A stretch of 64,000 nt of DNA, taken from contig CADCXA010000056.1 of assembly GCA_902806565.1 (NCBI GenBank), positions 806,001 through 870,000 of the forward strand, read 5' to 3'. The translations under genes and the position numbers were made by a program. Every line of letters starts with the position of its first letter. Within the stretch, counting starts at the first letter, position 1. This DNA comes from Hypoxylon rubiginosum. Lineage: Eukaryota; Ascomycota; Sordariomycetes; Xylariales; Hypoxylaceae. The notes below the pieces were generated by a model, which saw only the letters and a program-made list of their open reading frames with translations, was not told where the DNA came from and ran no database searches. This document shows positions 53,884 through 64,000 of the stretch, piece after piece.

Positions 53884-56353
53884 CTAAAGAATCGTGATAG
53901 TTTGCTCCGCCACATCATCAAACTCATGATGCCTGAACCCCATACCAATCGTCCCCAGCCTCTCGTACGCGCCGCGATCCTCCGGCGAGACGCCGAGCAC
54001 GAGGAAGTAGTACGTCGTGAAGTCGTTCGGCTTATAGCGCCTGCGCGCCGTCAGGAACAGAAACACCGTACTCCCGCCCCCTTCCTTCAGCCCTCCGTCC
54101 ACGAACCCCTCCCGTCCGGTGTCGGTGTCGGCGTCTCTGCTAGTAGTGGTAGTGGTAGTGGTAGTGGTAGTGGTGGCGGTAGCAGTAGTAACCGACCTCC
54201 TCACAGACCGCCGCACCCGCCCCTCCGCATCCCGAAAACAAAACGCCTCGAGCGGCCCGTCCGCAACAATCTCCTCGTCTCTCATGTCCCGCGGCCTAAC
54301 CCTGTACGTCGCGAACTCGGCCTCCACCTCGTACACTTTCACGTCGCCGAGTAGTCTCCCCGCCACCGTGATCGAAGACCCGGGCTTTACCTGGCCGAAC
54401 GGGTCGGCGCCCGCGAGTAAAACCGTCGAGCGGACTACGCGCGCGCTCCCGTACACGTTCAGGAGGTCGACGAACGGGTACACGGGCGCGTCGATCGACG
54501 CCCACGACCAGCTGGGGGCCCGGTATTGGGCCGGCAGGGCCGCGTCGGACCTCTCGACGCCGGTCGCCCGCTCCCACAGCAGGCAGCACGGCAGCCCGTC
54601 CTCCCACAGCCCGGCCAGGTACCGCGACGACGACCCGGACCCAGTCTGCCGCCCGCCGATCAGCTGGCAGATCCCGGACAGCGCCGGCAGCTTGTCGCCG
54701 GGAAACGAGAGCTGCCGCTGCGAGTACTGCTCCTGGTGTTACGAAAACATGTCGTGTTAGCAATTTTTAACGCAGGTTTCTCGAGTATACCAGACGCTGC
54801 TCTCTCCAACTCGACGGCGAAGAAAGAAACTAGAATACTTACTGTTAGAATGTTAGCGAAATTACTATATTATATAAGCTCGAGATTATTCTAGAAAGGG
54901 GCTATAAAAATGCCGGCACGACATGTTTTCATACATACCGACGACCTGGTTCCACAGCGATGAGGAGGAGCTGCCACCCGCCTCGCCCTCCTCGCCCTCC
55001 TCGTCCGAGCCGCGGACGAGGACGTCGCGCCGGAAGTCCGCCGGCATCTCGCACTCGCACGCCGACGCCTCCCGGCACCGCCACTGCAGCTCGTCCGTCG
55101 AGTACGCCACGCACCGGCTCGCCAGGATCGACTCCTGCAGCGTCCAGCCGCGCGTGAGGATCGGCTCCGGCGGCGCGAGGACCCTCCCCGTCGGGTTGTA
55201 GTGGTGCCCGCTCGTGCACTCCGCCCTTGCCGCCAGAATGACGACATCCTCGTCTTCGTCGTCGGGGGAGGGGGGCACGACGCGGTACCGGAACGTCTGC
55301 GGCCTCGCCGCGTGGTCGGCGAACGAGACGTCCGCGGCGCCGGACGACGACGCCGCGATGGTGAGGTGGGCCTGCTCGTAGACCGCGCACATCCTGGCCG
55401 ACTGCTCCTCCCAGTCGCGCCGGCTGTCCTGCACGATGCACAGCGCGTCGATCCAGATGTACCCCAGCCCGAGGTCCTGGGCGATGCGGACCGCGTCCCG
55501 TATAGCGGCCGGCAGCCGCGCGAGGTCGAACCCGCGCGCCAGCGACTGCATGTTTGAGCTCGTGGTTTTCAGGGTGGCGCTTTGGCCCCAGCAGTAGCTC
55601 AGCGCGACGTACGGTTCTTGGAAGTTGGCGGGCGTCTCGTAGAGGCGGATCAGGGTGTTTCCGGGAGGTCCTATTCGGAGTAGACGCCTCGGAGGTGATG
55701 ACATGTCTTGTCTGCATCTATCGTGTGTCTCGACGCAGGTCTTGAGACAGCTCTTCAGGTAGTTGAAAGAGTTCTCCGAGTTTGGGAGGTCGATGTCTGG
55801 TAGTATTGGGATATGCTCATAAGCCGATGCAGATTGTGAGGCAGACTGCTCTGATATCGAATCTATGAATGAAAGGCTAGTGTCAGCAAGCTACAGTACT
55901 TTCTGCAGCACTGCTCGTTCGAGTAGCAATCGTCTCGACTCATAGTTAGGTCTTACCAGCCGGCCGATATATGTAAACATATATTTTTGGTTTATCGCCA
56001 TTTGAAGGTCGCAATTCGATTGATACGCAAGCTTCCTCTAGATATATAATCATGGTATCCTTATGAATGGTCTGAATGGGAACAAACTCATCCGTGACCG
56101 CTCCGAGAAATTTGCAGAAACGGCAACCCGAAGCCGCCGACTCTTTAAAAAGTTGAAATGTGCCATATAATCTGTACGATTTATCCTCCAGTCCGAACCA
56201 GCTGATGTGCGGTAGCTCGTCATAATCGCCGTCATGTACGGCCTGACCCGATTCAATCACGATAGTTTCGCTGAGATTAAAACACACCTTGCACCAAGGT
56301 CTGGTTCTCGATATCAGTGACCCATTGGGATTCTCAAGGGTGGGGTCGGACAT
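53884..56353 (-). CDS. HET-domain protein; last intron has fold-back ends and a frame conflict
   Basis: Exon 1 (55957-56353) and exon 2 (about 54939-55862) join in phase 1 and encode most of the protein; exon 3 (53884-54732) is the C-terminus. Exon 1 has WCKVCFNLSE and a Cys pair, CRFCKFLG. Exon 2 carries the HET domain: YVALSYCWGQSATLKTT, LGLGYIWIDALCIVQDSRRD, and TRGWTLQESILASRCVAY. Exon 3 has YSQRQLSFPGDKLPALSGIC and YRAPSWSWASID. The best donor, GTATGT at 54938, is phase 1, whereas exon 3 needs phase 0, so the reading frame shifts by one. A weaker donor four bases earlier (GTCGGT) restores it. The allele may therefore be broken. Role: programmed cell death in vegetative incompatibility. 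Confidence 0.75.
54143..54183 (+). repeat. GTGGTA/GGTAGT coding microsatellite
   Basis: A run of GTGGTAGTGGTAGTG words inside exon 3 of the HET gene encodes a poly-Thr/Ala-Thr stretch on the minus strand. Trinucleotide periodicity keeps the frame open, so length changes are tolerated. Confidence 0.85.
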
Positions 56354-57286
56354 AACTAGAAGACTCGCTGCTTTCTTCCGTTGAATTCGACGAAGCAGGG
56401 CTATTATTTATATTCAGACGGGAACGGAGATAGGATGAAATATAGAAACGCAGGAAGAAAGAATATGACAGCAAGGTTTCAATTTAAGAAGGCTGTTCTG
56501 TTGGCTACGGTTTCGGCTGCGGCTGGGTTGATCCATTGCTATCTTGAGTAAGCCATGCTAAACCAACTATGCATACCCCTGACCCCTAACCCCTAACCCC
56601 TAAATACCAAGATGGCTTAATTTGGCCCCCAACGAGTGACTCGAGATAATGGATTCCTCCCTTAGCCTTAGCTTTACATTCACAGAAAGTATACGATCGA
56701 AACACCACGGAGAGAAATGGCTACGCTATCAAATTTGTGTCTGTCGTCTCTGCAGATGGTAAAAGGGGGAGGTATTGGTGGAGGGGGGAGGAGGATGTGG
56801 TGTTTGCACGATCTAAAATCTTTCTTTTTCCGACGGAAACGATCGAGAGCCGCCCCATCTGCTTGATCCATCTTTGGCCCGCTGTCATCGTCCCGTCGTC
56901 GTCGCACATACGCGCCTCCGGATATATCCTCCCCTCATATCAATCATATTCCTTTCCTCCCCCTCCACTTGTTCCCGTCCGAGTCATCTTGTTTACTTAA
57001 TAGCTAACTACCTACCTAGTATGTAACCTATCAACTACCAATAGATTAGATGTATTGGCCCTCCTTTTCTGCTACGACTCGAGCCACGTTGAAGGACCCA
57101 TCCAGATGGTCAGTCTGTTCCACTTGGACAATCAAATCTGAGCCTGGTCCGACTATACCCCGTAGATACCGCCTCCCACGCCCAGCTAGGTATAGCTGAG
57201 AGAGAGAGAGCGTCGAAACTGAGTTCTCAGCACCACTTCTGCGTACGTAGCCAGTAGCCCACAGTTTGCCTTCGGCGTTGCCATTC
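56354..57286. other. Intergenic region with telomere-like repeats
   Basis: No gene. A CCCCTAA-type repeat is listed separately. It holds the HET promoter on the left and the importin 3' region on the right. Confidence 0.45.
56574..56604 (+). repeat. Short interstitial telomere-like repeat
   Basis: ACCCCTGACCCCTAACCCC followed by TAACCCCTAAA makes about four CCCCTRA units, complementary to TTAGGGG rather than the usual fungal TTAGGG. It lies between two genes, so it is internal to the chromosome arm or a chance run. The short length limits interpretation. Confidence 0.7.
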
Positions 57287-60200
57287 CTATCTGGTATTGC
57301 CATTGGCTGCTCCAGGAGCCCCTAGGGGGTTTTGCGCCGTTAGCTGCGCGTTCTCCAGAGCAGCTTGCTCCTGAGCCTCGGCCTGATGAACGGCATTCTG
57401 GATGACAGCCTGCTCGTCGGCCGAGAGGGCTGCTGTGAGATCCGAATAGAGCTGCGGGTTTTCTTGTTGCAATTCTGCGTCATAACACGTTAGCAACTGC
57501 AAACGGATCTTGGGAATATCCCACTTACTCATCAACACAGTTCGGAAGAGCTGATAAGGCTCAATCTTGTCCAAGGGTGACTCGAGCATCACGCTATCCT
57601 CGCCAAGCTCGTCGTCCGAGTCATCAAGCGGATCCTTGTATTGACTCTCGATCTGGCTAAACTTGGCGGCCTCCTCGTTAAGGAATTCTAGATACGCCGT
57701 GCTCTCATCCCGTGCTTCCGTCGGCTCACCCTCTGCACCTTCTTCGGCATTCCAGTTGGTATCCTCGTCAGCCCATTCGTCGAGATCCTCGTATTCGTAC
57801 GTGCCCGCGTCGTACGTAAAGTCTTCCTTCAGCGCCTCCTCGCGGTTCTTCAAGGCATTAGGCAAGGTCTTGAAGAGACCAGTAATCCCATGCAAAAGCC
57901 TTGGCCAGCCTGTACTAACGCTGACGGGAATCTGATCTGCCGTCAGACTGAGCAGAGAAGCAATAGCCACGATGCATAGCTTCTTGTCATGAACTCGGCT
58001 GAAGTGTTCCATGTTGCTGAACCAAAGGCTGAAGAACCTATTGGTCCACCCTTTGTTCTCCAGAACAGCAATGGTTAGAACCGGGTTGTAGTAGATGGCG
58101 TTAATGACCATCTCCATCAGATGAATCTTGTAAGACTTGACCTTCACGTCTGAGCCTCCGAGTACCAGCATAGCCATGGTGATAAAGCCTGTAACAGACT
58201 GGTCAATGTGACCACGTAGGCTTAACATCATGGCTTCTGCGAGCTTGCATGCGCAGATACGGTCGACCCCGCCGACCTTCTGGTCCTGGAACATGTCCTG
58301 GACCATTCCATACAGTGCTTGGACGTAATCAGGCTTCTGCGTGAGCTGGGCAGCGCCGTACTGCACAAAATTGTCAAGAGCAGGGAGCATGTCCTCAAGA
58401 TATAGCTCGGCGCCAGACTTAAAAGTTCTGTGTATAAGCTCAAACGCCTGCCACATGGTGGGCGAGATACTCTTAGCAGCGAATGTGCAGCTGTCGATGA
58501 TCTCGAAGACTTCATTATAGAGGTCTAGATGTGCACGTTAGTCTATTATACTTGCGGGAACAAAATCACCAAGGAAATTGAATATCGTACCGTATAATTT
58601 GTTCTCGAGGGTAACCTGGATAACAGGCATCAGAACAGCTTCAATGTGCAGTAACACGTCCGGGGTGCTTTCCAGCGTCAAGATGAGGGTCCCAATAGTC
58701 TGTAGGACGCCCAGAGCTGTAATACTCTTGTCATCAAGGTAGTCTCCGAAATCGTCGTCGTTGTTTCGCGTGTCGTTCTTATCGAGAAGCTCGCGAATAA
58801 TTCTCAAGTAGGTGTCTCTGAGTTGCTCGCTTAAGGCCACGGCGAAAGGGGTTAGTTCGGCAGCGAACACTTCAACAAAGTCCTCCATCACATTAGCAAG
58901 TGCATCAATATCACACTCGTTGGCCAGCTTAAGCAATTGCTGCATGATGGTAGGGATGCTCTGCTGCATGCTCACGCGGATAACATCGTGCCGGATCAGG
59001 GGTTGCAGAGCCAGCGCCGCCGTGACCCTGACGGGGAGATCTGTATCCGCCATGCAGTCGAGGATGTGTCGATAGATAATGAGCAGGTTGTTTTGGTCCT
59101 TAAAGTTGAGCTGCTCAAACTTCTCGATGGTGTCGCAGGCCCGCGCGCGGAGATAGCCCAAGGGGCTCTTAAAATCTGGAAAGACGTAGCGAACGAGGAA
59201 GTACTCGATCTGGTCGGCGACCGGGCTCTTCTTACCCAGGAGGACCGGGGCCAGGGTGCCAATCATCCTTAGTGCGCCCTCCTTCGCGATGTGGTTCTTC
59301 TTGTCTTCGGGTGCCTGTTCGTACTCATTTACAACCCCATTAACAAATTGCAAAATCTCAAAGGTCTGCTTTCGCCGGGCCTTAGTCAAGGTAACGACGA
59401 AGTTGGTTGCCGCGACGTCAGGAGCCGAAACTTCTTCGTAGAAGTTCAATTTTCGGTGAAGGTACTCTTCCGGTTCGTCCTCAAACTTTTCTACGTCCTC
59501 GTCGCTCAAGCACAGGACAGGAAATACCAGGTGGGTAACTAGAGTAGTAAGATGCGGTTGCATTAGGCTCCACATAGATTTCGGCCGGCAACATTCGTCG
59601 AGGAACACAAGCGTGTATGATAGACACGGCTTGCTGAGCCAAGCCGTCTTGGAAACCCACTTCTCAATCTCCTGGAGGTAATGCTTCAGGATCTCGGGTG
59701 CGATCGTAGTCTCAAACTCCCTAGCATATCTCGCTGTCGCGTCGTTTTTAGTCGTAACCGTTTGAGGATTCCCATGGCTAAAAATCAGTTAGTAACTTCG
59801 CGTGTTATTATTTATCCCCGAGAGCAAGACTATACCGGATCCAAAGTCTATTGAGGTTGAAGTAGGCCCATTTCTTAGCTTTCCACCAATGATGCCGCTC
59901 CCGTTCTTCAATGTCATCAAGCATGGCTGTGGCAGGTATGGTCTTGGACACGGTGTGTAGGAAAATGGTGCACCAGGCAATGTTGACTTCGTGCTGTCTG
60001 AGGTATGTAGATAGCTCGAGCTGACATGTATTATTAGAAAGGGCATTTCGAACAGAGGGAGTCCACCATCGAGACGATAAACCTACCCAGGTGGCGTGCT
60101 TGTATGCCTTGAGAGCGATATGCAGCATCTCACCGGCCTCGTCGCTTTCTTGGTTTACCAGTTCGTTGCAAACTTGCTGGAGTCGGGGAAAGCTGTGCTC

Positions 60201-61023
60201 GATAATTTTGTCAAATTCAGCTCGGCTGGTGTCTTGCGACCCCTTGAACCTATAGGCGCGGCAGGTGACCAGCAGGCACTGAAGGCCGGCAAGAACAGAA
60301 GGTGCGTCATTCGAGTGCAGAAGTTGGAGAGTGACGTCCATAAAACTAGGCCATTTTCCGGGGAAATCAAAGTGTAGTATGCGCTGAATTAGCTGCAAGA
60401 GTTGCTGGCGAACTGGGCCACGAGAACCGGCGAGGATAGGAAGGATGCGGTCGCGAAAGCGTTGTTTTTCATCTTCTGCTATTAGTGGCTCATCAGGGAA
60501 ATGGTCAGTCTTTGCCCAGCCTCGATTCGTCCGGTTCTTCAGGTAGATGACGGCTATGGATCGATAGTGTCAGTGAGATAGACGCGAGAGATTTCGGATA
60601 GATTCCACGGGTATTGGGATAGGGCATATTCATACTCGAGAGTCGGACTGAGTCTTCAGGCTCTGCGGTCAAGACATCGAGCAGGACATCGGTAAAGCCA
60701 GCGTGACCCTCGGCCTACATTGCCCAAGAGTATTTCGTTAGCAGCCAGATCCAAGAGCAGACACGTCAGATATAGGGATGTAGAAGATGGCGCATCGCAT
60801 CGCATTACGTAGTATCACCCAACATGATACGCCACGACCATACGACGCGAGTAAGGGGTAGTATGGCAAGGAACGGCAGGGCACCATCGAAAGCAAAGCA
60901 GGGACGGAGAGTTAAGGCAGTAGACATCCATACCTGCTTGAGTTCTAGTTCTGCGGCTCTTCTCACGTTGGCGTCGGCAGAGAGCGTGGCCACGATGCGA
61001 GCCCGAACGGCTTCTGCATTCAT
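57287..61023 (-). CDS. Importin-7/8-type karyopherin (Sxm1/Nmd5 group)
   Basis: Seven minus exons (60934-61023, 60636-60714, 60087-60553, 59836-60020, 58591-59777, 57529-58524, 57287-57474) join in phase to 1,063 residues, the usual length of this group. The N-terminal importin-beta region is MNAEAVRARIVATLSADANV and VIYLKNRTNRGW, where the family has YLKNxxxxxW. HEAT-repeat helices fill the rest, for example LHFDFPGKWPSFMDVTLQLL and WSLMQPHLTTLVTHLVFPVL. The acidic insert near the C-terminus (EDLDEWADEDTNWNAEEGAE) is typical of importin-7/8. It carries cargo such as ribosomal proteins and histones through nuclear pores with Ran-GTP. Two introns (60021-60086, 57475-57528) are multiples of three and could be retained without a frame change. 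Confidence 0.93.
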
Positions 61024-61498
61024 GATGGTTACCAAAATTGGAAGCCGATGTGTTGTTATTGTTGCTATGCTGAGGGCGATAACAATGACGTTGGAATATT
61101 GTCGGCGAGAGGACTCGAGGGGGTGCCCGTTCGACCGGCTCGAATCGACGAGGTGAATGGGGGGGGGAAGGAAATAATAGGCGACGGTTGGCCGAGGTGC
61201 GGGTGTTGATGAATTGTTGTTCAGCTTCAGCTTTTGCGGCGCTGCACCCAATTGTGGTGTAAAAAATTATGTGAGGTTTAGACGGTTACTCGTTTTGCGC
61301 CATCCGAAAATGGCGGGGCACTGAGGTCAAAGGTCAAATGTGAAAGGGTCTTTCAACTTTCAACTACTAATCGTTAGCGTACCTAGGTACCCTCAGGGGC
61401 CTAAATTCATGTTATAGAGATATATACACCTGCGGTTTGTACGGTTCATGGCATAGGTACATACGTGTATACCGGATATGACGCTAGCGAAAGTGTTG

Positions 61499-61535
61499 TC
61501 TTAGCTGTCTTAGCTGTCTTAGCTGTCTTAGGCGT
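61499..61535 (+). repeat. 9-bp tandem repeat
   Basis: About four copies of TCTTAGCTG, the last ending TCTTAGGCG, in the upstream region of the importin gene. Confidence 0.9.
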
Positions 61536-62251
61536 GTCACAGGCCTACTGGTGGCTGGTGGGCTGCTGCCGGATGCTGCTAGGGTCAAAATGTACACGGC
61601 ACCACACACCCTAAAACTTTTTACACTGGCAGAATTCTGTACCTAGGTAGGTACATAGCTAAATACCTTAGGTACACGTAGATAAGGCCTACCCAGATAC
61701 ATACATATAGTACATATATATGTATCTCCAAACTCGTATATACTTGGCATCTGCTTATGGGTAACATTCAATGTCAACTGAAAACGTGCTTTGCAATGTC
61801 TTCCCATCCATAGGGCCAACCCGGCACATGGAAGCCATCGATTATACTATGGTTCATGCTACGCGCATGGAAAAGCAAGTGAACCGCCACGACATATATG
61901 ACATGTATGGCCTATCAGTCTTACGATCCTCCTGTTTGTCATTATCTGCATGTGAGCAACAGGTTCCCTCCCCTCTCCGTATGGAGTTACAAAGAATATA
62001 ACAATATGTGGAATATGCCTATACGACAATAGTATTATATGTAGAATGTAGAATATACAATACGATACAATGCAATATAAGTAGACCCACCAACCTTTAC
62101 GCGTGCGGCGTGTCTATGCCGAAAGGGTACGGGTACACATTGTCAAAGGAACTGGAATGCGTACCAGATGAGACAGAAATTAATCATCTTTTATTTCAAT
62201 TTTGCCGAGGTTTTCAAATGGACAAGATGAAGTCGATAGATGAGAAGAAGA

Positions 62252-62307
62252 GACTTGAACATCTAGACTTGAACATCTGGACTTGAACATCCGAACTTGG
62301 ACATCAT
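62252..62307 (+). repeat. 14-bp tandem repeat, four copies
   Basis: Four 14-base units of the form ACTTGAACATCTAG; the last two are slightly changed (CCGA end, then ACTTGGACATCATG). No gene overlaps it. Confidence 0.9.
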
Positions 62308-64000
62308 GAGATTCCTCCCTGAACAGTATAATAAATGCATAAGCAGGATTGCCTACATTTTGCATATGATATGTGACAATGTGAGGCAGGTCAGTAGTAG
62401 TAGTACTACATGTACGTGTACCCAAGGTCCTTGTACATGAGAAGCCCCTAGGTAAGGTACCGGGTAACAAAGACAGGACCCAATAGGAATCGAATGGACT
62501 AGAAGCCACAAAATACACAAAAAAAGCCAACTTGGAAAGCCGAAGGCGGTCGAGGGCAAAAAGTTGTACATATGTATGTACTGTAGAGTAGGGAGCCATC
62601 AGTCACCGCCTTCGTGGGTATGGGTACCCAAGTCAAATAATAATAAAAATCCCTTTTCTGAATGCAACCTTGCTGCCACGCTTGCCTCCTTCGTCTTCAT
62701 GCTTCATGCTTCATGCCTCGTCCCTCGTCCCTCGTCACTCGATGCCGTGCTACAACATTCCCTTGAATCCCTTTTAACCCTTCTGCCCTTCCAACCCTTC
62801 CCATCGACTCTTCCCCAGGGTTTATGCCGCTCGGGCATGGGCATCTCCTGGTGGCGTGTGGGCCCCCCACCTTTTGCCCAGATGAGAGATGGGAGATGGG
62901 TGGATGAGCGAGTGTTTGTTCTTGGCGGAATCAAGTTCCCACACACAGGCAGACAGCCATATCCTTTGATCCTTACATACATAGTAGATATTGTATTGTT
63001 TACAAGCCTAACATGTTTTGGTCGATATTCTCTTCTTTCAACTATATCCATATGCTCACTCTAATCATGAAATGTATCAAGCAATATCACGGCCATGTCA
63101 CGGCCTTCGTATCTTCCCTCACTTAACCCCCTGAAGATCTCTTCAAAATCTTGTGTCATCTATTACAAGACTCCCTCTGTTTATATGACCGCGTATGAAT
63201 TTTGCCATCCATCAACGTGTTGATATCACGAGCTGGTTTTCTCTTTTGTTTTTTTTTTCCGGATTTCAAACCATGGTTCTTATTTCAGCCCTCCCCAATG
63301 GGGTGTCTAGCCGCCCGGCTTCCGTTTCCGAGTATCCTAATAAACCACATTTGCGGCTTACCTATCGCGTCCTGCCTGGAAAGATGGTCGACGTAATTAA
63401 AAGGAGGCGATCCTCTCTCACAACAGCAATCCTTCTAGAGAAGGTTCAGGGATGGTAACGAATAACGCGACTTTGAAACATACTTGAGCTCGAGGTATCC
63501 GTCAAGCATAAGCACAGGTAAACAAATCATCGCAGACCCGATTCTTCAAGCTCGTCGAATGCGCTCGTTAAATCTGAGAGTTGCTAAGGTGCCTTATTCA
63601 TATAAAATCAATCAGCTCGGACAGCATGTGTCAAGGTCATGTAACGATTCACATTTTCCAAGGAATAAATAAAAGACTGTAGACGCACGCACCCCTGAAT
63701 ATACCTACCAGGTATAGGGTAAGGATGCTATTGATCCATTCATCTCAGCCTCCCCCATCTGATTGCAGCAAGTCGAGTTAATATTAGCAACATAGCTGCT
63801 ATAATTAGGTCCCATAGGTAGTCCAACCACGTGTAGGAAACCACTTAACCCGCGATGACCTGAGAGGACACATAGCCAGGCACCTAGGCAGCCCCGAGTC
63901 ATACCTATCACGTAACACAGAGATTCGCCATCACCAACAAGACAAGACAAATCCACGTGCCCTCTTACCTATTAGATTGACCCGCTAATACCAAGCCCCC

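Larger units (their letters stand above)
61024..64000. other. 3-kb right edge without a supported gene
   Basis: Open frames here are short, composition-driven and lack motifs. Two tandem repeats stand out: TCTTAGCTG (9 bases, about four copies) near 61499-61532 and a 14-base unit at 62252-62307. The left edge holds the importin promoter. Confidence 0.5.

Noticed and set aside
54929..55717. 262-codon minus-strand frame
   Set aside because: Arg/Gly-rich out-of-frame reading of the GC-rich HET exon.
61771..63064. Short ORFs in the right edge
   Set aside because: No motif, no splice partner and repeat-driven sequence.

Overview
This window is nuclear DNA of a filamentous ascomycete (Pezizomycotina, probably Sordariomycetes; the order cannot be fixed from this sequence). 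Short 50-100 nt introns with GTAAGT/GTATGT donors, CTAAC-like branch points and YAG acceptors occur throughout. Typical gene families include two HET-domain proteins, a PTH11/rhodopsin-type membrane protein, a UstYa/DUF3328 protein, DUF7726 and a YAT-type amino acid permease. Intergenic DNA is rich in GGTAGGTACCTAGGTA-like words. I rebuilt most genes as spliced models by joining exons in phase; coordinates are for the CDS only. || Left part (1-17.3 kb): a rhodopsin-fold membrane protein, an intronless orphan ORF, a Sulfotransfer_4-like protein, a beta-lactamase-fold serine hydrolase, a tandem DUF7726 protein, a protein kinase with a repeat-like C-terminal half, a CorA-like metal transporter and an amino acid permease. 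|| Accessory part (17.3-26.2 kb): a broken FAD-monooxygenase relic, a small unknown gene, then the most interesting locus. Here a small secreted precursor with five tandem 15/16-residue repeats and Lys-Arg (Kex2-type) sites is transcribed divergently from an intact UstYa-family oxidase carrying both HxxHC motifs. This is the architecture of a dikaritin-type fungal RiPP pathway with a DTDYWL core, and I know of no described product with that core. A HET-domain gene and a decayed Tc1/mariner-like element follow. || Core part (26.5-46 kb): housekeeping genes, namely an MGR3-like mitochondrial TPR protein, an Arb2-domain protein, mitoribosomal uS14m, a small conserved protein, a peroxisomal-type acyl-CoA ligase (C-terminal ARL), an AlkB-like dioxygenase with two Cys clusters, an ankyrin protein, RNA polymerase III subunit C11 and Mediator subunit 31. 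A 4.2 kb gene-poor gap lies at 35.0-39.2 kb. || Right part (46-64 kb): a GPI-type Ser/Thr-rich wall protein, an intron-containing tRNA-Met, a BBE-type oxidoreductase relic, an orphan membrane protein, a second HET gene whose last intron has fold-back ends and a reading-frame conflict, and an importin-7/8 (Sxm1/Nmd5) karyopherin. The last 3 kb have no supported gene.
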